This document shows, piece after piece, positions 22,373 to 23,589 of a stretch of 23,589 bases of DNA; positions within the stretch are counted from its first letter, which is position 1; each line of letters starts with the position of its first letter. Origin of the DNA: a virus. Both the position numbers and the translations under genes were made by a program. Location of the stretch: the IMG/VR virus record IMGVR_UViG_3300025071_000055, positions 1 to 23,589 of that record. One strand, 5' to 3'. The notes beneath the pieces were generated by a model, which saw only the letters and a list, made by a program, of their open reading frames with translations, did not search any database and had not been told where the DNA came from.

Positions 22373-22375
22373 CAC

Positions 22376-22678
22376 ATGAATTCTAAAGAAAGAAAAGAAA
22401 GACCAGTCTTTACTGGTGTATTAAGATATTTTCCTGATGCTATTATGGAAATTGCTAAGGTGTCGTTAGCTGGCAACAAACAACATCACCCTGATAAACC
22501 TTTGCATTGGGACCGTAGCAAGTCTAATGATGACTTAGATGCATTGACTAGACATTTAATGGATGCAGGAACTATTGATGATGATGGTATTCGTCATACT
22601 GCTAAAGTTGCTTGGCGTGCTCTTGCATGTTTACAAAAAGAATTAGAAGAAGATAAGAAATATTCTAATGATGACTAG
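22376..22678 (+). CDS. DUF5664-like dATP/dGTP diphosphohydrolase
   Basis: 100 residues. LRYFPDAIMEIAKVSLAGNKQHHP...LHWDRSKSNDDLDALTRHLMDAGTIDDDGIRHTAKVAWRALACLQ matches the family pattern: 'yfP..al.eiA.v...G..kh', then 'W', then 'd.l.RHl' and 'D..G..H.a..awral'. Conserved His, Asp and Arg residues suggest a metal-dependent nucleotide hydrolase of the all-alpha NTP pyrophosphatase type. The related phage proteins are annotated as dATP/dGTP diphosphohydrolase N-terminal domain. It would adjust purine deoxynucleotide pools, like the MazG-like gene at 10688. It is the last plus-strand gene; its 3' end overlaps the convergent gene by 14 nt. Confidence 0.75.
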   Translation: MNSKERKERPVFTGVLRYFPDAIMEIAKVSLAGNKQHHPDKPLHWDRSKSNDDLDALTRHLMDAGTIDDDGIRHTAKVAWRALACLQKELEEDKKYSNDD

Positions 22679-22868
22679 CTAAAACTTCTTTTAACCATTC
22701 GTAATCTGGGTGGTTCTTAGTTGCTAGCAATCTAAAAGAAATTTCATCTGCTAACTTCTCTGATGAATTAAATTCTTCTACAGATTTATGATCTTCAACC
22801 TTTCTGTTTCTATTATACTGGTCAGCTAACCACTCTTTACCTCTTAAATATTTATTTAAAAGTTTCAT
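22665..22868 (-). CDS. unknown small protein at the end of the structural block
   Basis: 67 residues from the ATG whose A is the last base of the upstream stop (TAATG overlap on the minus strand at 22868). An ATG three codons earlier (22877) is less likely. The sequence is charged and helical (MKLLNKYLRGKEWLADQYNRNRK...SEKLADEISFRLLATKNHPDYEWLKEVL). It converges with the 22376 gene, with 14 nt overlapping at the 3' ends and no terminator between. Translation is probably coupled to the virion-type protein upstream. No family recognised. Confidence 0.65.
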   Translation of the reverse strand: MKLLNKYLRGKEWLADQYNRNRKVEDHKSVEEFNSSEKLADEISFRLLATKNHPDYEWLKEVLASHH

Positions 22869-23287
22869 TATCTCCAAAGTATTCCACCAACAACATCTTC
22901 TGCTACTATTGCAGTTGCATTTCCATTTGTTGCAGCAGCTGTAATATTAAAACCTAAACCAAGTTTAAACCTTAACCCAATAGGTAACTCCATAGCTAGA
23001 GAACCTACTGCAGGTATTGTCAATGTTACTAAAGGTATATCAGCATCTACTGGAGCTGAAGCTTTGTCAAATATTCTTAGATAAGCAGGGGCTGCAGCTT
23101 TGTTATGTAAATTAATTCCATAGACTGAACCAGATCCTTTTTTTATAAAGCCTAGATTTGTAGTAGCAGCTGAAATAACTGCATGTACTTCTAATCCACC
23201 AAATCCATATTGGTTTGGCATTGCCATATCTTTTGGATACTCTGCATTAAGACTTGATGATTCTGATGTATTAAATTGTACTCCCAT
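22868..23287 (-). CDS. probable virion structural protein (beta-sandwich)
   Basis: 139 residues, Ala/Gly/Val/Thr-rich and predicted all-beta. VYGINLHNKAAAPAYLRIFDKASAPVDADIPLVTLTIPAVGSL followed by GLRFKLGLGFNITAAATNGNATAIV is the pattern of phage capsid-decoration or adhesin-type beta-sandwich proteins ('N......YlriyD.a..P......P..ti.ip'). It is on the minus strand, 19 nt downstream of another Ala/Thr/Tyr-rich gene, so the structural arm starts here. The start at 23287 follows a poly-A leader. Exact virion location cannot be told. Confidence 0.65.
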   Translation of the reverse strand: MGVQFNTSESSSLNAEYPKDMAMPNQYGFGGLEVHAVISAATTNLGFIKKGSGSVYGINLHNKAAAPAYLRIFDKASAPVDADIPLVTLTIPAVGSLAMELPIGLRFKLGLGFNITAAATNGNATAIVAEDVVGGILWR

Positions 23288-23306
23288 TTTTTTATTTTTT
23301 TAATTG

Positions 23307-23589
23307 TTATAATGTATATCCACTATTGTTCAATGCAGCTTTTACTTGATTATAGTAATATTGATTAGTATTACCGTCAGCTACTTCTGCTGTATAAGTT
23401 AAATAAGTTGGAGATCCTGATGACTCTGGATACAACGTTTGTGTTGTTGTATTGTATGCAGAAGCTTGTGGTGCATATGCAAATCCATTTGCAGTTAAAC
23501 CACCAGTTGCCATTAAACCGTCATTAGCCAATAAAGGATTAAGTTGTACTCCGTTAGGACCTGTGTTATAATCAACTGGGAAAAATATA
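23307..23589 (-). CDS. C-terminal part of a probable virion protein (partial)
   Basis: The minus-strand frame stays open to the window edge, so the 5' end is missing. Reading it through gives FFPVDYNTGPNGVQLNPLLANDGLMATGG and so on, ending NQVKAALNNSGYTL. A TTG at 23531 is only an internal Leu codon, not a start. The Ala/Asn/Thr/Tyr/Gly-rich, low-charge composition fits a phage structural protein or fibre tip. It is the upstream neighbour of the 139-aa beta protein. No family recognised. Confidence 0.6.
   Translation of the reverse strand, partial: IFFPVDYNTGPNGVQLNPLLANDGLMATGGLTANGFAYAPQASAYNTTTQTLYPESSGSPTYLTYTAEVADGNTNQYYYNQVKAALNNSGYTL

Noticed and set aside
23307-23531. Complete 74-aa gene starting at a TTG (23531)
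   Set aside because: The frame has no stop up to the window edge, so this is the 3' part of a longer gene rather than a complete small one.
1-23589. CRISPR array, insertion sequence, integrase or att site
   Set aside because: I saw no regularly spaced repeats, no transposase or integrase motifs and no direct repeat flanking the tRNA gene.

Overview
The window looks like the early/replication arm of an AT-rich, strictly lytic-looking tailed phage that infects a Bacteroidota host, plus the edge of its structural arm. Four things support this. Coding is dense, with 4-nt ATGA overlaps and almost no intergenic space. There is a full phage-type replication and recombination set but no integrase or repressor. 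Start codons have A-rich leaders (typically aaATT-ATG) instead of Shine-Dalgarno sites. Several promoters match the Bacteroidota -7 element TAnnTTTG, two of them with TTG exactly 20 nt upstream. The gene set (family B polymerase, DnaB-type helicase, divergent TOPRIM primase, SNF2/SF2 helicase, Ung, DUF932) and the two opposed gene blocks resemble crAss-like (Crassvirales) phages. That placement is an inference; no marker such as terminase or major capsid lies in the window.

Layout. Positions 1-2300: the end of an unknown gene, a winged-helix protein, three unknown proteins and an HNH-like zinc protein. 2307-2380: tRNA-Arg(UCU). 2394-4523: an SF2 helicase followed by small proteins (zinc ribbon, acidic protein, one-helix membrane peptide, NinB-like protein). 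4524-4985: one minus-strand gene, divergent from ung across 26 nt. 5012-9640: ung, a DnaA-domain-IV-like protein, an unknown winged-helix-like protein, DnaB-like helicase, an unknown protein, a Sak4-like ATPase and an SSB with an acidic tail, closed by a terminator. 9707-18470: primase, MazG-like, RusA-like, then a four-gene block (VWA/metallopeptidase-like protein, MoxR-type AAA+ ATPase and two mutually similar unknown proteins), a small ORF, a PD-(D/E)XK nuclease and two unknown proteins, closed by a second terminator. 18547-21009: two small proteins and family B DNA polymerase, closed by a third terminator-like structure. 21121-22678: DUF932 protein, small membrane proteins and a DUF5664-type nucleotide diphosphohydrolase. 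22665-23589: minus-strand genes whose compositions suggest virion proteins, converging tail to tail with the plus block.

How it fits together. The replisome (candidate origin binder, helicase, primase, SSB, PolB) and the recombination genes (Sak4, RusA, PD-(D/E)XK nuclease) are interleaved with nucleotide-pool genes (MazG-like, DUF5664, Ung). The polymerase ends in QLKLF, a clamp-binding motif, which suggests it uses a beta clamp that is not encoded here. The least explained part is the MoxR/VWA block at 11675-16348. It behaves as a chaperone-like AAA+ plus adaptor module with two paralogous partners, and a perfect intrinsic-terminator hairpin lies inside the first codons of its first gene. 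No stretch over about 150 bases lacks a gene.
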